From the NCBI GenBank assembly GCA_963748105.1, contig CAVVHP010000015.1:1-64000 (forward strand): a stretch of 64,000 bases of DNA, given 5' to 3'. Shown in pieces: positions 9,302 through 18,266 of the stretch; position 1 is the first letter of the stretch, and the number at the start of each line of letters is the position of its first letter. Under the pieces are notes generated by a model. It saw only the letters and a program-made list of their open reading frames with translations. It was not told where the DNA came from and ran no database searches. Origin of the DNA: JAKAGZ01 sp963748105. Its GTDB lineage: Bacteria > Bacteroidota > Ignavibacteria > Ignavibacteriales > Ignavibacteriaceae. The position numbers were made by a program, and so were the translations under genes.

Positions 9302-9799
9302 TTATTTGTACTGTCTTAAAAACTCTATCCTGTCCTGAAGCTGGCTTACAGGAGTGAGTAGTTTATCCTTTCCGTAAATAGCATCTTCCCTGTTTGAAAA
9401 TGCCAGTTCATAATCTTTGCTCATTAAAATTGCTTCTTCAGGGCAAACTTCTTCGCAGAATCCGCAGAAGATGCAGCGGATCATATTAATTTCAAATTTC
9501 TCAGGATATCTTTCTTTTTCTCTTTCAGTTTCTGCAGCCTGAACTTCGATAGCCAGAGCCGGGCACACTCTTGAACACAAGCCGCAGGCAACGCAGCGTT
9601 CTTCACCGTTTTCTTCCTGCGCCAGTACCGGCCTGCCCCTGTATGAGCCGGTCGGAATAAATTTTTCTTCCGGATACTGCATCGTAAATTTTGGTTTGAA
9701 CATGTTTTCGAGTGTTAGTTTCAAACCTTTTACAATTTCGGGGATATAGATTTTTTCCCAGAAAGTTAAATCTTTTAGTCTTCTTTTCTCGGCCATCAA
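9302..9799 (-). CDS. nuoI: NADH-quinone oxidoreductase subunit I
   Basis: NuoI carries the two [4Fe-4S] clusters (N6a and N6b) that pass electrons from the peripheral arm of complex I towards quinone. The two ferredoxin motifs are CVACGLCSRVCP at about residue 69 and CIFCGFCEEVCPEE at about residue 109. Length, 165 residues, is normal. It follows nuoH by 18 bases and is the last gene before a strong terminator, so nuoJKLMN must be encoded elsewhere. Confidence 0.95.
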   Translation of the reverse strand: MMAEKRRLKDLTFWEKIYIPEIVKGLKLTLENMFKPKFTMQYPEEKFIPTGSYRGRPVLAQEENGEERCVACGLCSRVCPALAIEVQAAETEREKERYPEKFEINMIRCIFCGFCEEVCPEEAILMSKDYELAFSNREDAIYGKDKLLTPVSQLQDRIEFLRQYK

Positions 9800-9817
9800 A
9801 TCTCCGTTATAAACTTT

Positions 9818-10849
9818 TTAAATCTTAAAAATCATTATTAATGCCGCAACCCAGATAATGTTTATCAGCGACAGCGGGAACATCACTTTCCATCCGAGGT
9901 TCATAAGCTGATCGTACCTGAACCTTGGCAAACTCCATCTTACCCAGAGGAAGAAGAACAATACAAGAATTTCCTTGGAAATAAAAGTCAGAACTGAAAT
10001 AATTACATACCAGGTCTGTGAAAGCCCGAATGTTTCAAGATACGGGAACTGCCAGCCGCCAAGGTAAAGAGTAACTATCAATCCGGCGGCAACAATCATA
10101 TTTGCGTATTCAGCCAGGAAAAATCCCGCAAACTTCATACTGCTGTATTCTGTGTGGAAACCACCGACGAGTTCCGGTTCTGCTTCCGGTAAATCGAAAG
10201 GCAGCCTGTTTGTCTCTGCAAAAGCAGATACTAAAAATGTTATAAAACCGATCGGCTGAACAATAGCATTCCACATCCATCCTGCCTGTCCGGCAACAAT
10301 CGCTTCCGGTCTTAGTGATGATGAAAGAAGAAGTACACCGCCGATTGAAAAACCCATTGAAATTTCATAGGAGATCATCTGGGCGGAAGATCTGATTCCA
10401 CCAAGCAGTGAATATTTACTACCAGATGACCAGCCCGCGAATGTTATTGCGTAAACTCCAAGTGAAGTTAAAGCGAGCACATATAGAATTCCGATATTAA
10501 CATCAGCAACTACAAGAGGAACGTTATAACCAAATATAGTTGCATTAGGACCGAAAGGAATTACGGCATAAGTAGTGAACGCAACAAACAATGCCAGGAT
10601 AGGAGCGAGTGCATGGATTTTTTTATTAGCTACGGTCGGAACAATATCTTCTTTCAATAAAAGCTTGAACACATCCGCAAATGGCTGAAGAACACCTTCC
10701 CAGCCAACCCTGTTAGGCCCAAGTCGGTTTTGCGCCCACGCACTTATTCTTCTTTCAAAGTAAACAAGATATGATACCGTCAACAGCATCACCGTGACCA
10801 GTACCAATATTTTAACTAAGCTAAAAATTACTATTTCCAGGATACTCAT
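9818..10849 (-). CDS. nuoH: NADH-quinone oxidoreductase subunit H
   Basis: NuoH is the membrane subunit that forms part of the quinone-binding chamber at the junction of the two arms of complex I. The 343-residue product has about eight hydrophobic segments and the conserved motifs FERRISAWAQNRLGPNRVG, EISMGFSIGGV, and ETNRLPFDLPEAEPELVGGFHTEYSSMKF (acidic loop 5). It sits between nuoG (28-base gap) and nuoI. Confidence 0.96.
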   Translation of the reverse strand: MSILEIVIFSLVKILVLVTVMLLTVSYLVYFERRISAWAQNRLGPNRVGWEGVLQPFADVFKLLLKEDIVPTVANKKIHALAPILALFVAFTTYAVIPFGPNATIFGYNVPLVVADVNIGILYVLALTSLGVYAITFAGWSSGSKYSLLGGIRSSAQMISYEISMGFSIGGVLLLSSSLRPEAIVAGQAGWMWNAIVQPIGFITFLVSAFAETNRLPFDLPEAEPELVGGFHTEYSSMKFAGFFLAEYANMIVAAGLIVTLYLGGWQFPYLETFGLSQTWYVIISVLTFISKEILVLFFFLWVRWSLPRFRYDQLMNLGWKVMFPLSLINIIWVAALIMIFKI

Positions 10850-10876
10850 TTTAAATTGGCTCCATTTAAACTTTAA

Positions 10877-12553
10877 TTATGCTTTTGCATTAACTTCATT
10901 TTTTACTAACGCACCATTTTCGCCAATCACATCGTAATCAAGACCTTTGAACGCATCAATATTTTTCGCCATATCTTCAAAAACATCCTCTGCCATATTA
11001 AATTTCATTTTATTACCAAGCGCGTTTGAAAGCCCGGCAATAATTTTCCAAGTGGACCGGGCATCATGCTTGTTCCCTTTTGCCCACCTGTCAAACCGGG
11101 TTCCAAATTTATCAAGCCTGCTCATTTCCATTCCTTCAAGACTTCTGTCCATTTCTAAAGTAGCTACTGAAGGTTTCAATCTCTGAATTCTTCCCTGGAA
11201 ATTTACGAACGTTCCGTTCTTCTCTGCAAAAGACGCAGCAGGAAAAACTATATCGGCTAGATCAGTTGTTTTGTTATAATTGGTAGCGTGAACAATTAAT
11301 AAATCAAGTTTTGCAAGGGTGTTTTCAATTCCCTCTTTTGCGGCAAGTAAATCATCCTCAATAATATAAAGTGCTTTAATTTTGCCTTCGTGAATTCCTT
11401 TTAAAATTCCGTCAAGATTTAATCCGCTGGCTGAAGGAGAAATCCCGATAAGTTCAGCACCGGTTGTATTTGGAGTGATATCATTTTTTCTTAGAAGATC
11501 ATCACCAAATTCAGGATCATTATGGCGGATAAAATCGAGATGCTTCGAACCGATAACAGAATTAGCAAATTTCTTGAAGACATAATTATCTTCGCAGGTT
11601 GCGTAAGCTGAACCAATAAACGCAACTTCATCTTTCCCGAATCTTTTTAATTCGGAAGCAGCCGCAGCAAAAGCTTCATCCCAGCCTGCTTTTGTCAGCG
11701 AACCTTCTTTCCTTATGTAAGCACCGTCAACTCTGTCTTCAGCATTAACATTTTTAAAAGTGTTCAGCCTTCCGTGATCACACATCCAGTATTTATTTAC
11801 ATCATCATTCTGTCTGGGAGTTAATCTCATTATCTCGTTATTTCTGACCCACATTTCAGTATTGCACCCGCGTGAGCAGCCATTGCAGATAGTTTTATTC
11901 GCTGACATATCCCATACCCTGGCTTTGAACCTGAAATCCCTGCTTGTTAGAGCTCCAACAGGACAAATATCAATCGTATTCATCGAATATGGATTTTCAA
12001 GTTTCTTTCCGGGATATGTTACAATTGTTACCCTGTCGCCGCGTTTTACAAATGTAAGTTCTGGTTCGCCGGCAATTTCATCGCAGAACCTTATACAGCG
12101 TGAACAGGAAATACACCTGTCTCCGTCAAACATTACGCGTGGTCCGAGTTCAACTCTTTTGTCTTTGTGATTTTTTTCTTCAACAAAACGGCTTTCACCA
12201 ACACTGTGTGAATAAGCGTAATCCTGCAGTTTACATTCGCCCGCTTCATCACAAATAGGGCAATCGAGCGGATGGTTTATCAAAAGAAATTCCATGACAG
12301 CATTTCTTGCTTCAAGTGTTTTTTCAGATTCGGAATGGACTACCATTCCCTCCGCTGCCAGCGTTGAACAGGCAATAGCCAGCTTAGGCATTTTTTCAAC
12401 TTCAACAAGACACACTCTGCAATTACCTGAAACAGATAAACTGGGGTGCCAGCAGAAATGCGGAATTATTGTCCCTGCTTCTTTAGCCGCTTCGATAATT
12501 GTCTGCCCCTGTTTAAATTCAATCTCTTTTCCATTCAATACAAATTTTGGCAT
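10877..12553 (-). CDS. nuoG: NADH-quinone oxidoreductase subunit G (short form)
   Basis: NuoG carries several FeS clusters of the complex I electron-input arm. An N-terminal [2Fe-2S] domain (HFCWHPSLSVSGNCRVC) is followed by the C-P-I-C-D-E-A-G-E-C cluster segment, the ferredoxin-like CISCSRCIRFC with a later CPVGALT, and the CNGCSRGCN motif that opens a molybdopterin-oxidoreductase-like domain. At 558 residues it is much shorter than the enterobacterial protein (about 900) and keeps only a reduced version of that domain, a known short form. The gene starts 21 bases after an M16 peptidase gene; nuoE and nuoF are not adjacent. Confidence 0.93.
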   Translation of the reverse strand: MPKFVLNGKEIEFKQGQTIIEAAKEAGTIIPHFCWHPSLSVSGNCRVCLVEVEKMPKLAIACSTLAAEGMVVHSESEKTLEARNAVMEFLLINHPLDCPICDEAGECKLQDYAYSHSVGESRFVEEKNHKDKRVELGPRVMFDGDRCISCSRCIRFCDEIAGEPELTFVKRGDRVTIVTYPGKKLENPYSMNTIDICPVGALTSRDFRFKARVWDMSANKTICNGCSRGCNTEMWVRNNEIMRLTPRQNDDVNKYWMCDHGRLNTFKNVNAEDRVDGAYIRKEGSLTKAGWDEAFAAAASELKRFGKDEVAFIGSAYATCEDNYVFKKFANSVIGSKHLDFIRHNDPEFGDDLLRKNDITPNTTGAELIGISPSASGLNLDGILKGIHEGKIKALYIIEDDLLAAKEGIENTLAKLDLLIVHATNYNKTTDLADIVFPAASFAEKNGTFVNFQGRIQRLKPSVATLEMDRSLEGMEMSRLDKFGTRFDRWAKGNKHDARSTWKIIAGLSNALGNKMKFNMAEDVFEDMAKNIDAFKGLDYDVIGENGALVKNEVNAKA

Positions 12554-12573
12554 AATGCAACTCTTAAATTAAA

Positions 12574-13829
12574 TCACGCTACTTTTTTTAATTGTTTTTT
12601 CGGAGACCTGACAAAAACCCTGGTCAGTTCTTCCTCTTTCAAATATTCATTTGCTAATTCAAGAATATCTTCGGCTGTAACCGCATCAATTCTTTTCAAT
12701 AATTCTTCGGGATCAATTACTTTATCAAAATACAGTACAGAGTTGGCAAGACGAATCATCCTGTTGGTTGTGCTTTCAAGACTCAATAATGTACTGCCTT
12801 TCAGGTATTCTTTTACTCTGCTTAATTCTTTTGCAGAAACTTTTTTCTCTCTAAGCTTTTTAAATTCTTTCAGAATTATTTTTACAACTTTATCCGCCTG
12901 CTTTTCATTAGTTGAGAAATAAACTCCGAATGCTGAAACATCTTTATAAGAATTTAAAAAAGTGTTTATCTGGTAAGTGATACCAAGTTTTTCCCTTACA
13001 GCCTGAAACAGTCTTGAGCTGCTTCCTTCGCCCAGTAGATTTGAAAGAATTTTCAGGCCTATTCTTCTGTCATCATTATAACCCATCGCTGATCTTCCGA
13101 TAATTGAATGAACCTGCTGAATTTCTTTTTCAATTGTAAATACACCGGGAGTACTTTTTAAAGATAATTTCCTTTTTGTGTATTTCTTTCTCGCCTGAAT
13201 TATTTTTCAATAATTTTTTGGCGAGACTAACAAGCTCATCGTGATCAACCGCACCGGAAGCTGATATTAAAAGTTTACCCGATTTATATTTTTCGGAATG
13301 AAATTTCTGAAGGGTTGATGTATCAAAATTACGGATGTTATTTTCGGTACCGATAATAGGAAGACTAAGTTTATTCCCGGCAAAAAGTATTTCTTCGAAT
13401 TTATCGAATATTAATTCTTCCGGGATTATCGTTTATATCCAGCAGTTCGTCTATTACCACACCCGATTCTTTTTTAATGTGTGTAGTTCTGAAGAGAGGG
13501 TTCTGTATCATATCGGAAATTACGTCGAAGGTTCTGCCAAGGTGCTTCGACAGACCTCTGCCGTAAAAGCAGGTATTTTCCTTTCCCGTAAACGCGTTCA
13601 GGTATCCGCCGTATGCTTCGATATCTTCGGAAATTTTCCTCGCGCTTCTTTTCTTCGTTCCTTTGAAAACCATGTGCTCAATGAAGTGCGAGATTCCGTT
13701 ATTGGACTTATTTTCATCACGCGCTCCTACATTAAACCAGAATCCAAGGGAAAAAGATTTTACGTAAGGTATATTTTCCGAAACTACCCTGATACCGCCG
13801 GGAAGTTCTGTAATTTTATAGTAATTCAA
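12574..13829 (-). CDS. M16 family zinc metallopeptidase, two frameshifts
   Basis: This is a processing-peptidase-like member of the M16 (insulinase) family. The N-terminal part has the inverted zinc motif HFIEH within GISHFIEHMVFKGTKKRSA and a downstream ENTCFYGR carrying the further glutamate. The reading frame breaks at 13401 and restarts at 13086 in another phase, but the intervening DNA encodes the missing segments (PEELIFDKFEEILFAGN, SGAVDHDELVSLAKKLL, TIEKEIQQVHSIIGRSAMG). Removing one C near 13422-13424 and one A near 13155-13159 yields 417 residues, the usual length. It lies just upstream of nuoG; any functional link is unknown. Confidence 0.88.
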
Positions 13830-13923
13830 GGTTATAAATCAACAAAATTCTTTGATATAAGGGTTTAAATATAGGTAAAGGTCTAAAGTCAATCAAGAGA
13901 GAGGAGTGCGGGATTTAATAGAA

Positions 13924-14043
13924 AGTGCCCTGGTTTTGCTTTAACAAGTAGTATAAAATGTCATTCAGAATTTATTTCAGAATCGATGTAAAAAAGCGAT
14001 CCCGAAACAAGTTCGGGATGACACGTTGTGAAATTGAGACACT
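13924..14043. repeat. MITE-like element, copy 2 (left end decayed)
   Basis: This copy shares the right end GTGAAATTGAGACACT, the palindrome TCCCGAA-ACAAG-TTCGGGA and an upstream AATTTATTT-AGAATC stretch with the element at 7470-7592. Only about 10 of 16 positions of the left terminal repeat remain. It is noncoding. Confidence 0.55.
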
Positions 14044-14069
14044 ACTGTGCTAGGGGAAATACTTATAAA

Positions 14070-14184
14070 TTGTCATTTCGAACGAGCCTGCTTGTCCGGT
14101 AGGCAGGTCAGCAAGTGAGATATCTATTTAATAATAGTTAGTTAAAAGATTTCTCTCCTGACTCCGTCGGAATCGAAATGACAA
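14070..14184. repeat. Palindromic repeat with TTGTCATTTCGA ends
   Basis: The ends TTGTCATTTCGA and TCGAAATGACAA are perfect 12-bp inverted repeats about 115 bases apart. The interior carries TCCGGTAGGCAGGT, found again at 32006-32019. It looks like a dispersed noncoding repeat. With the element at 13924 it fills most of the 13830-14193 gap; I see no gene there. Confidence 0.6.
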
Positions 14185-14193
14185 ATTAATTTC

Positions 14194-15417
14194 CTAACCC
14201 TGTTTTACCGAAGCATACTCGTTCTGATATTTTTCAAAAAAGCTTCCGATATTTTTATATGCTTTTTCAAGAATCTGTTCGTTCGGCAGAAAGACTACCC
14301 TGAAATGCTGCGTGCCGGGAACCTGTCCGAATCCGCTGCCCGGAACGACCACAACGCCGGTTTCTTTGATTAATTCCGAAACGAAATGGCTGTCTTTTTG
14401 CTCCATATGAAGCTGCGGGTATGCATAAAATGCGCCTTCCGGTTTAACGCAGGAAATTCCCGGGATAGCGTTAAGCATTTCAACCGTAAGGTCTCTTCTT
14501 TTGGTAAGTTTTTCCAGTGCAAGAGTAAGATGCCCCTGGTCGCCTTCCAGCGAAGGAGTAATTCCGTACTGCTCGGGATGATTGGCGGAAAGCCTGGAGC
14601 GGAGAATTTTATTTATCGCGTCGATAAAATCTTTAAGAATTTCTCTCTGTCCGCTTACAATTCCCCACCCGATTCTGAAACCGGGAACCATATAATTTTT
14701 TGAGAGTCCGCCGAAAGTAATTACCGAAGCGTTCTTATTTAAAGAAGCGATTGAAATATGTTTTTTACCGTCGAAAATTAGCTTGTCATAAATTTCGTCC
14801 GCAAATATCACCAGGTTATGCTCCACTGCCAGATCAAGAATTTGCTGAAGGTTTTCTTTTGTGTAAAGCGAGCCGGTCGGGTTGTTCGGATTAATAAGAA
14901 TAATAGCTCTTGTCTTATCGTTGATCTTGCTCTTCATATCTTCAACATCGGGGAGCCACCCGTTGCTCTCGTTCAGGAAATACGGATTTCCGATCATCCG
15001 CAGCTTACTTGCAATTGCGGTATAGAGCGGGTAACCGGGACTTGGCGTAAGAACATTTTCACCCTCGTCAACAAGCGCGGTTAAACAAATATCTATTGCT
15101 TCGCTTGCGCCGGTTGTTACAAAAACATCAAGCACATTTTCAATTCCCTTTTTCGCAGCTTCTTTTTCGATTGATTTTATCGCCGAACTGATTCCCGAGG
15201 AAGGAGCATACCCGTTTTTGTTTTCAAGCATTGCCTTGTGTGTAGCTTCAATAAGATGTTTAGGCGGTTCAAAATCATAAATATTCGGATCGCCAATATT
15301 AAGGTAGAGCATTTCCTTGCCGGACTTTGCTACCTCGTTGGCTAAAACAACAATGTCTCTTATAGCATAGATTATATTTTCAGTTCTGTCTGCGGGTTTA
15401 ATTACGCGGGAAGCCAT
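14194..15417 (-). CDS. Pyridoxal-phosphate aminotransferase, alanine (AlaA) type
   Basis: This is a class I/II fold-type I aminotransferase that most likely interconverts alanine and pyruvate with glutamate/2-oxoglutarate. Visible are the LYLNIGDPNIYDFEPP opening, NPNNPTG, ADEIYDKLIFDGK, the PLP-lysine motif GGLSKNYMVPGFRIGWG at about residue 240, and FRVVFLPNE near the C-terminus with the substrate-carboxylate arginine. Length, 407 residues, fits AlaA-like enzymes. Aspartate or another amino acid as substrate cannot be excluded. It stands alone, flanked by repeats and a secreted protein gene. Confidence 0.88.
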   Translation of the reverse strand: MASRVIKPADRTENIIYAIRDIVVLANEVAKSGKEMLYLNIGDPNIYDFEPPKHLIEATHKAMLENKNGYAPSSGISSAIKSIEKEAAKKGIENVLDVFVTTGASEAIDICLTALVDEGENVLTPSPGYPLYTAIASKLRMIGNPYFLNESNGWLPDVEDMKSKINDKTRAIILINPNNPTGSLYTKENLQQILDLAVEHNLVIFADEIYDKLIFDGKKHISIASLNKNASVITFGGLSKNYMVPGFRIGWGIVSGQREILKDFIDAINKILRSRLSANHPEQYGITPSLEGDQGHLTLALEKLTKRRDLTVEMLNAIPGISCVKPEGAFYAYPQLHMEQKDSHFVSELIKETGVVVVPGSGFGQVPGTQHFRVVFLPNEQILEKAYKNIGSFFEKYQNEYASVKQG

Positions 15418-15525
15418 TTTATACTCCGGAATTTTAAATTTAAACTGATCAAATTTAATAAAATTCCGGGTATAAAATTATGTTAAAATATATAATAGTT
15501 AATAGTTAATAGTTAATCCATACTC

Positions 15526-18090
15526 CTAAAAATGATCAGGAATAACCTGCGGCGTTATTATTGCAAACTTTAATATCTTCGTCGTTTTCAGTTCCGGCAT
15601 TTCTATATAGGCTATATAAATTCCGCTGCCCAGCGGGGTATTCGCCTTTGTAAAAAGATAAAATTTGTAGAACTGGTCCGGGCTGTCCTTTTCCATTGTT
15701 CTTATTAATCTTCCGGCAAGATCAAATATTCTGATTGTGGCTTTCTGCGGAAGATGGCTAAAGGTTACAAGCTTATCGAATTTTGATTCCTCATTGGAGT
15801 TAAAACCATAATAGGGATTTGGAAATACATTTATTTTTTCGACGTCTGATTTTGCCGAATTTTCATTATACGAACTCAAAGGCACTGTGAAAGTAAACTC
15901 ATCTGCGGGAGTGTTCGGGCTGTTTTTATCGTTTATGACTTTAACGAGTATTCCGTCAGCTAACAGGTAATCATCATCGCCGCTTTGATTTTTCTGCCCA
16001 CCATATTTCAATACACCCATAGTCACATCGGTCAGGCTCCAGAGAGTATCAGTGCCGGATACATAAAATGATACTTTATATTTATGCCCGTTTAATTTTG
16101 CGGGATCTATAACAACAGGTTGAATGATTCCATTACTGTTGCCCGAAGAATGCGAATAATTTATTACAGTCCCGTATTCCGCACCATAGCTAACGCCGGG
16201 GTTATTGGTGCGGGGAATTACCGTGATAATATTAAAATAGCTTTCGTAACTTTGGGGGATTATACCGTTGACTGGATTAAAACTATATGATGTAACGGCG
16301 TAAAAGTATTTTGTACCGTTATGCATTTTAGTTTTATTAAAATAATCGTAATCAATTTTAATAAACCTTTTTACTCCGGAATCTGTACCTGTTTGAGCTA
16401 CATACTGTAACAATCTTCCCGATTGTGGATCTGCTTTATAATCCAAAATACTTGTAACACCATTTACCCTGTCATAGGTAGCAATTTTTATCCCGTCTGC
16501 CAGCGATGATGAATCAGTCGGGAGCTGGTAGACATTATAACCTTCAAAATTATACCCGTTGCCCGTATCCTCTTCAATATTAATTATTTTGTTTTGATCC
16601 GATCCCCAGCTTAATACAGCCGACTGATCATATTCAGAACTCTCTACAACCGGTTTATCCGGGATACCTGCAAAAGGGTCCTGGTTTTTATAACTCATCT
16701 GTATCCCTTTTGTAAATAGTTTTAACTGGGTAACCGCAGAAAGGTTTGTAAATCCCGCGCTGGCTCCCGCAATTATTTCACCGATCACCACTTCCTGCGT
16801 GTCGCCCGGCGCCATATTAAAGGGCCCGGAGTTAACCATAATTCTCCTGTCAGCCGGAGGGTAATCCACACCATCGAGCCATCCGGTACCTAAAGCAGGA
16901 TCACCGGAAAAAGGGAATACTGAAGTTCCACCGCCGAACTGTTGAGGTACCTGAATATAAGTTCCGTCTATCAGTTTGCCCTGGAAAAAATTGTACATAT
17001 CAATAGTTCCCTCGTATGAACCCTGTATTGCATCACCCTGGTCTTTAAAAATATATCCAATTGAAGTCATAGGAAGATTCTTCATGCCAGGTATTATTTT
17101 TCCGTTAAATATCGCTTTATCATTTACACTGCCCGGAACAATTGGTCCCTGCAAAAAAGTAAATCCAATTGCGGGAGGTGGTAAGGGAGAATAAGAGGCA
17201 TCCACAGCCCTTGAGTTATAAGTATATCCAAGGTCAAGCAGTGTATCACAACCGTCCAGATCGTCACCGGCATCCCCGTTGTCAACATCAGACCAATAAC
17301 CAGCATACATTTTTGTTAAATCATAGTCCCCCTTATTAATTAATTTATATCTCTTAAACATTACATGACTCATAGCACTTGATTCCGTACGATTATACCC
17401 CCAGACTGTAACCTGAACTTCCAGTCCCATCGAAGTAGATCCATAAAGAGATTTTGCCTGGACGCTGTCCAGGTCATTAGCGACAAACCAGAGTGTCTGG
17501 TCTGCATCGGGAACGCCGGGGATGTCTACCGAGGGTTCATATTTTCCATCTTTGTTTTTATCATTAAATGGTGCGCCTTCATCCGCGGGCCATTCATCCC
17601 AGTCTTTTTCATACTGCGCTTTAATCTGGTCGGCCGATCCTTCACCGTCCCGGATTTCCGCCGTAAAATCTGCAGTTTTAAAATCCGGCCTTACCCGGTA
17701 AACACGGTTTGCCGGATCGTTGACATTTGCGGCTACGCCTTTCGAAATTATTCTGCCCGGCTGCAGTCCGCTGATGTAAGTTGAACCGCCCGCTCTTAAA
17801 TCTCCCCCGTTAACAACTGCTCCCCATGTCAGGCCGGAAGAAAATACAGCAGTTTTCCTGGTATCGCTCGGATAATAAACACCAGAATTACCGGTAGGAC
17901 CGTTGTCGGCAATCCCGTTATTATAAATCGGTGCCGAGATTTTATTAATATTGAAATGAGTATAATGAATTGCGTCGGTGGATTTGTTCAGCTTTTTATT
18001 CTTTTCTCCGCCGTTTTTTCCGGAAGCAAAGGATGCCGGGAAAAGGAATAAAATTAAGAGAGTGCTCAAGACAAATTTATTTGAGAACAT
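15526..18090 (-). CDS. Large secreted protein with C-terminal sorting-like domain
   Basis: I do not recognise a specific function. The 854-residue protein has a signal peptide (KFVLSTLLILFLFPASFASG), a long region with an EF-like DKNKDGKYEPS segment near residue 180 and repeated mentions of Thr/Gly/Asp-rich beta structure, and a C-terminal FlgD-like/T9SS-type module (INVFPNPYYGFN ... IRIFDLAGRLIRTM ... GSGIYIAYIEMPE). Such proteins are abundant in Ignavibacteria and are presumably exported to the cell surface. Direct repeats resembling LytTR sites lie about 65-95 bases upstream of the start. Two more secreted-protein genes precede it on the same strand. Confidence 0.75.
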   Translation of the reverse strand: MFSNKFVLSTLLILFLFPASFASGKNGGEKNKKLNKSTDAIHYTHFNINKISAPIYNNGIADNGPTGNSGVYYPSDTRKTAVFSSGLTWGAVVNGGDLRAGGSTYISGLQPGRIISKGVAANVNDPANRVYRVRPDFKTADFTAEIRDGEGSADQIKAQYEKDWDEWPADEGAPFNDKNKDGKYEPSVDIPGVPDADQTLWFVANDLDSVQAKSLYGSTSMGLEVQVTVWGYNRTESSAMSHVMFKRYKLINKGDYDLTKMYAGYWSDVDNGDAGDDLDGCDTLLDLGYTYNSRAVDASYSPLPPPAIGFTFLQGPIVPGSVNDKAIFNGKIIPGMKNLPMTSIGYIFKDQGDAIQGSYEGTIDMYNFFQGKLIDGTYIQVPQQFGGGTSVFPFSGDPALGTGWLDGVDYPPADRRIMVNSGPFNMAPGDTQEVVIGEIIAGASAGFTNLSAVTQLKLFTKGIQMSYKNQDPFAGIPDKPVVESSEYDQSAVLSWGSDQNKIINIEEDTGNGYNFEGYNVYQLPTDSSSLADGIKIATYDRVNGVTSILDYKADPQSGRLLQYVAQTGTDSGVKRFIKIDYDYFNKTKMHNGTKYFYAVTSYSFNPVNGIIPQSYESYFNIITVIPRTNNPGVSYGAEYGTVINYSHSSGNSNGIIQPVVIDPAKLNGHKYKVSFYVSGTDTLWSLTDVTMGVLKYGGQKNQSGDDDYLLADGILVKVINDKNSPNTPADEFTFTVPLSSYNENSAKSDVEKINVFPNPYYGFNSNEESKFDKLVTFSHLPQKATIRIFDLAGRLIRTMEKDSPDQFYKFYLFTKANTPLGSGIYIAYIEMPELKTTKILKFAIITPQVIPDHF

Positions 18091-18154
18091 ATCAGCCCCT
18101 GTTAATAATATCCTAATTGTATGTCAAATATCTCTGAAACGCAAGGCTCTTTTA

Positions 18155-18184
18155 GTTAACGGTATGGTTCATTGAGTTAACGGT
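18155..18184 (-). promoter_or_regulatory. LytTR-like direct repeat, copy A
   Basis: On the minus strand ACCGTTAAC, 12 bases, then ACCGTTAAC. This fits the LytTR regulator consensus of two 9-mers ([TA][AC][CA]GTTN[AG][TG]) 12-13 bp apart, eight of nine positions each. It ends about 65 bases upstream of the 854-residue protein gene. Confidence 0.55.
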
Positions 18185-18216
18185 CAGCCTTCGTTAAAAA
18201 GCTTCGGTGGATAAAT

Positions 18217-18256
18217 AAAAAAAGTGCGATTTCGGGCCGTTTTAAAAACAGCCCGA
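18217..18256 (-). terminator. Terminator after the propeller protein
   Basis: Near-perfect palindrome TCGGGCTGTTTT/AAAACGGCCCGA (one wobble pair), followed on the minus strand by AATCGCACTTTTTTTATTT, just past the stop of the 443-residue gene. Confidence 0.75.
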
Positions 18257-18266
18257 TATGAATATT

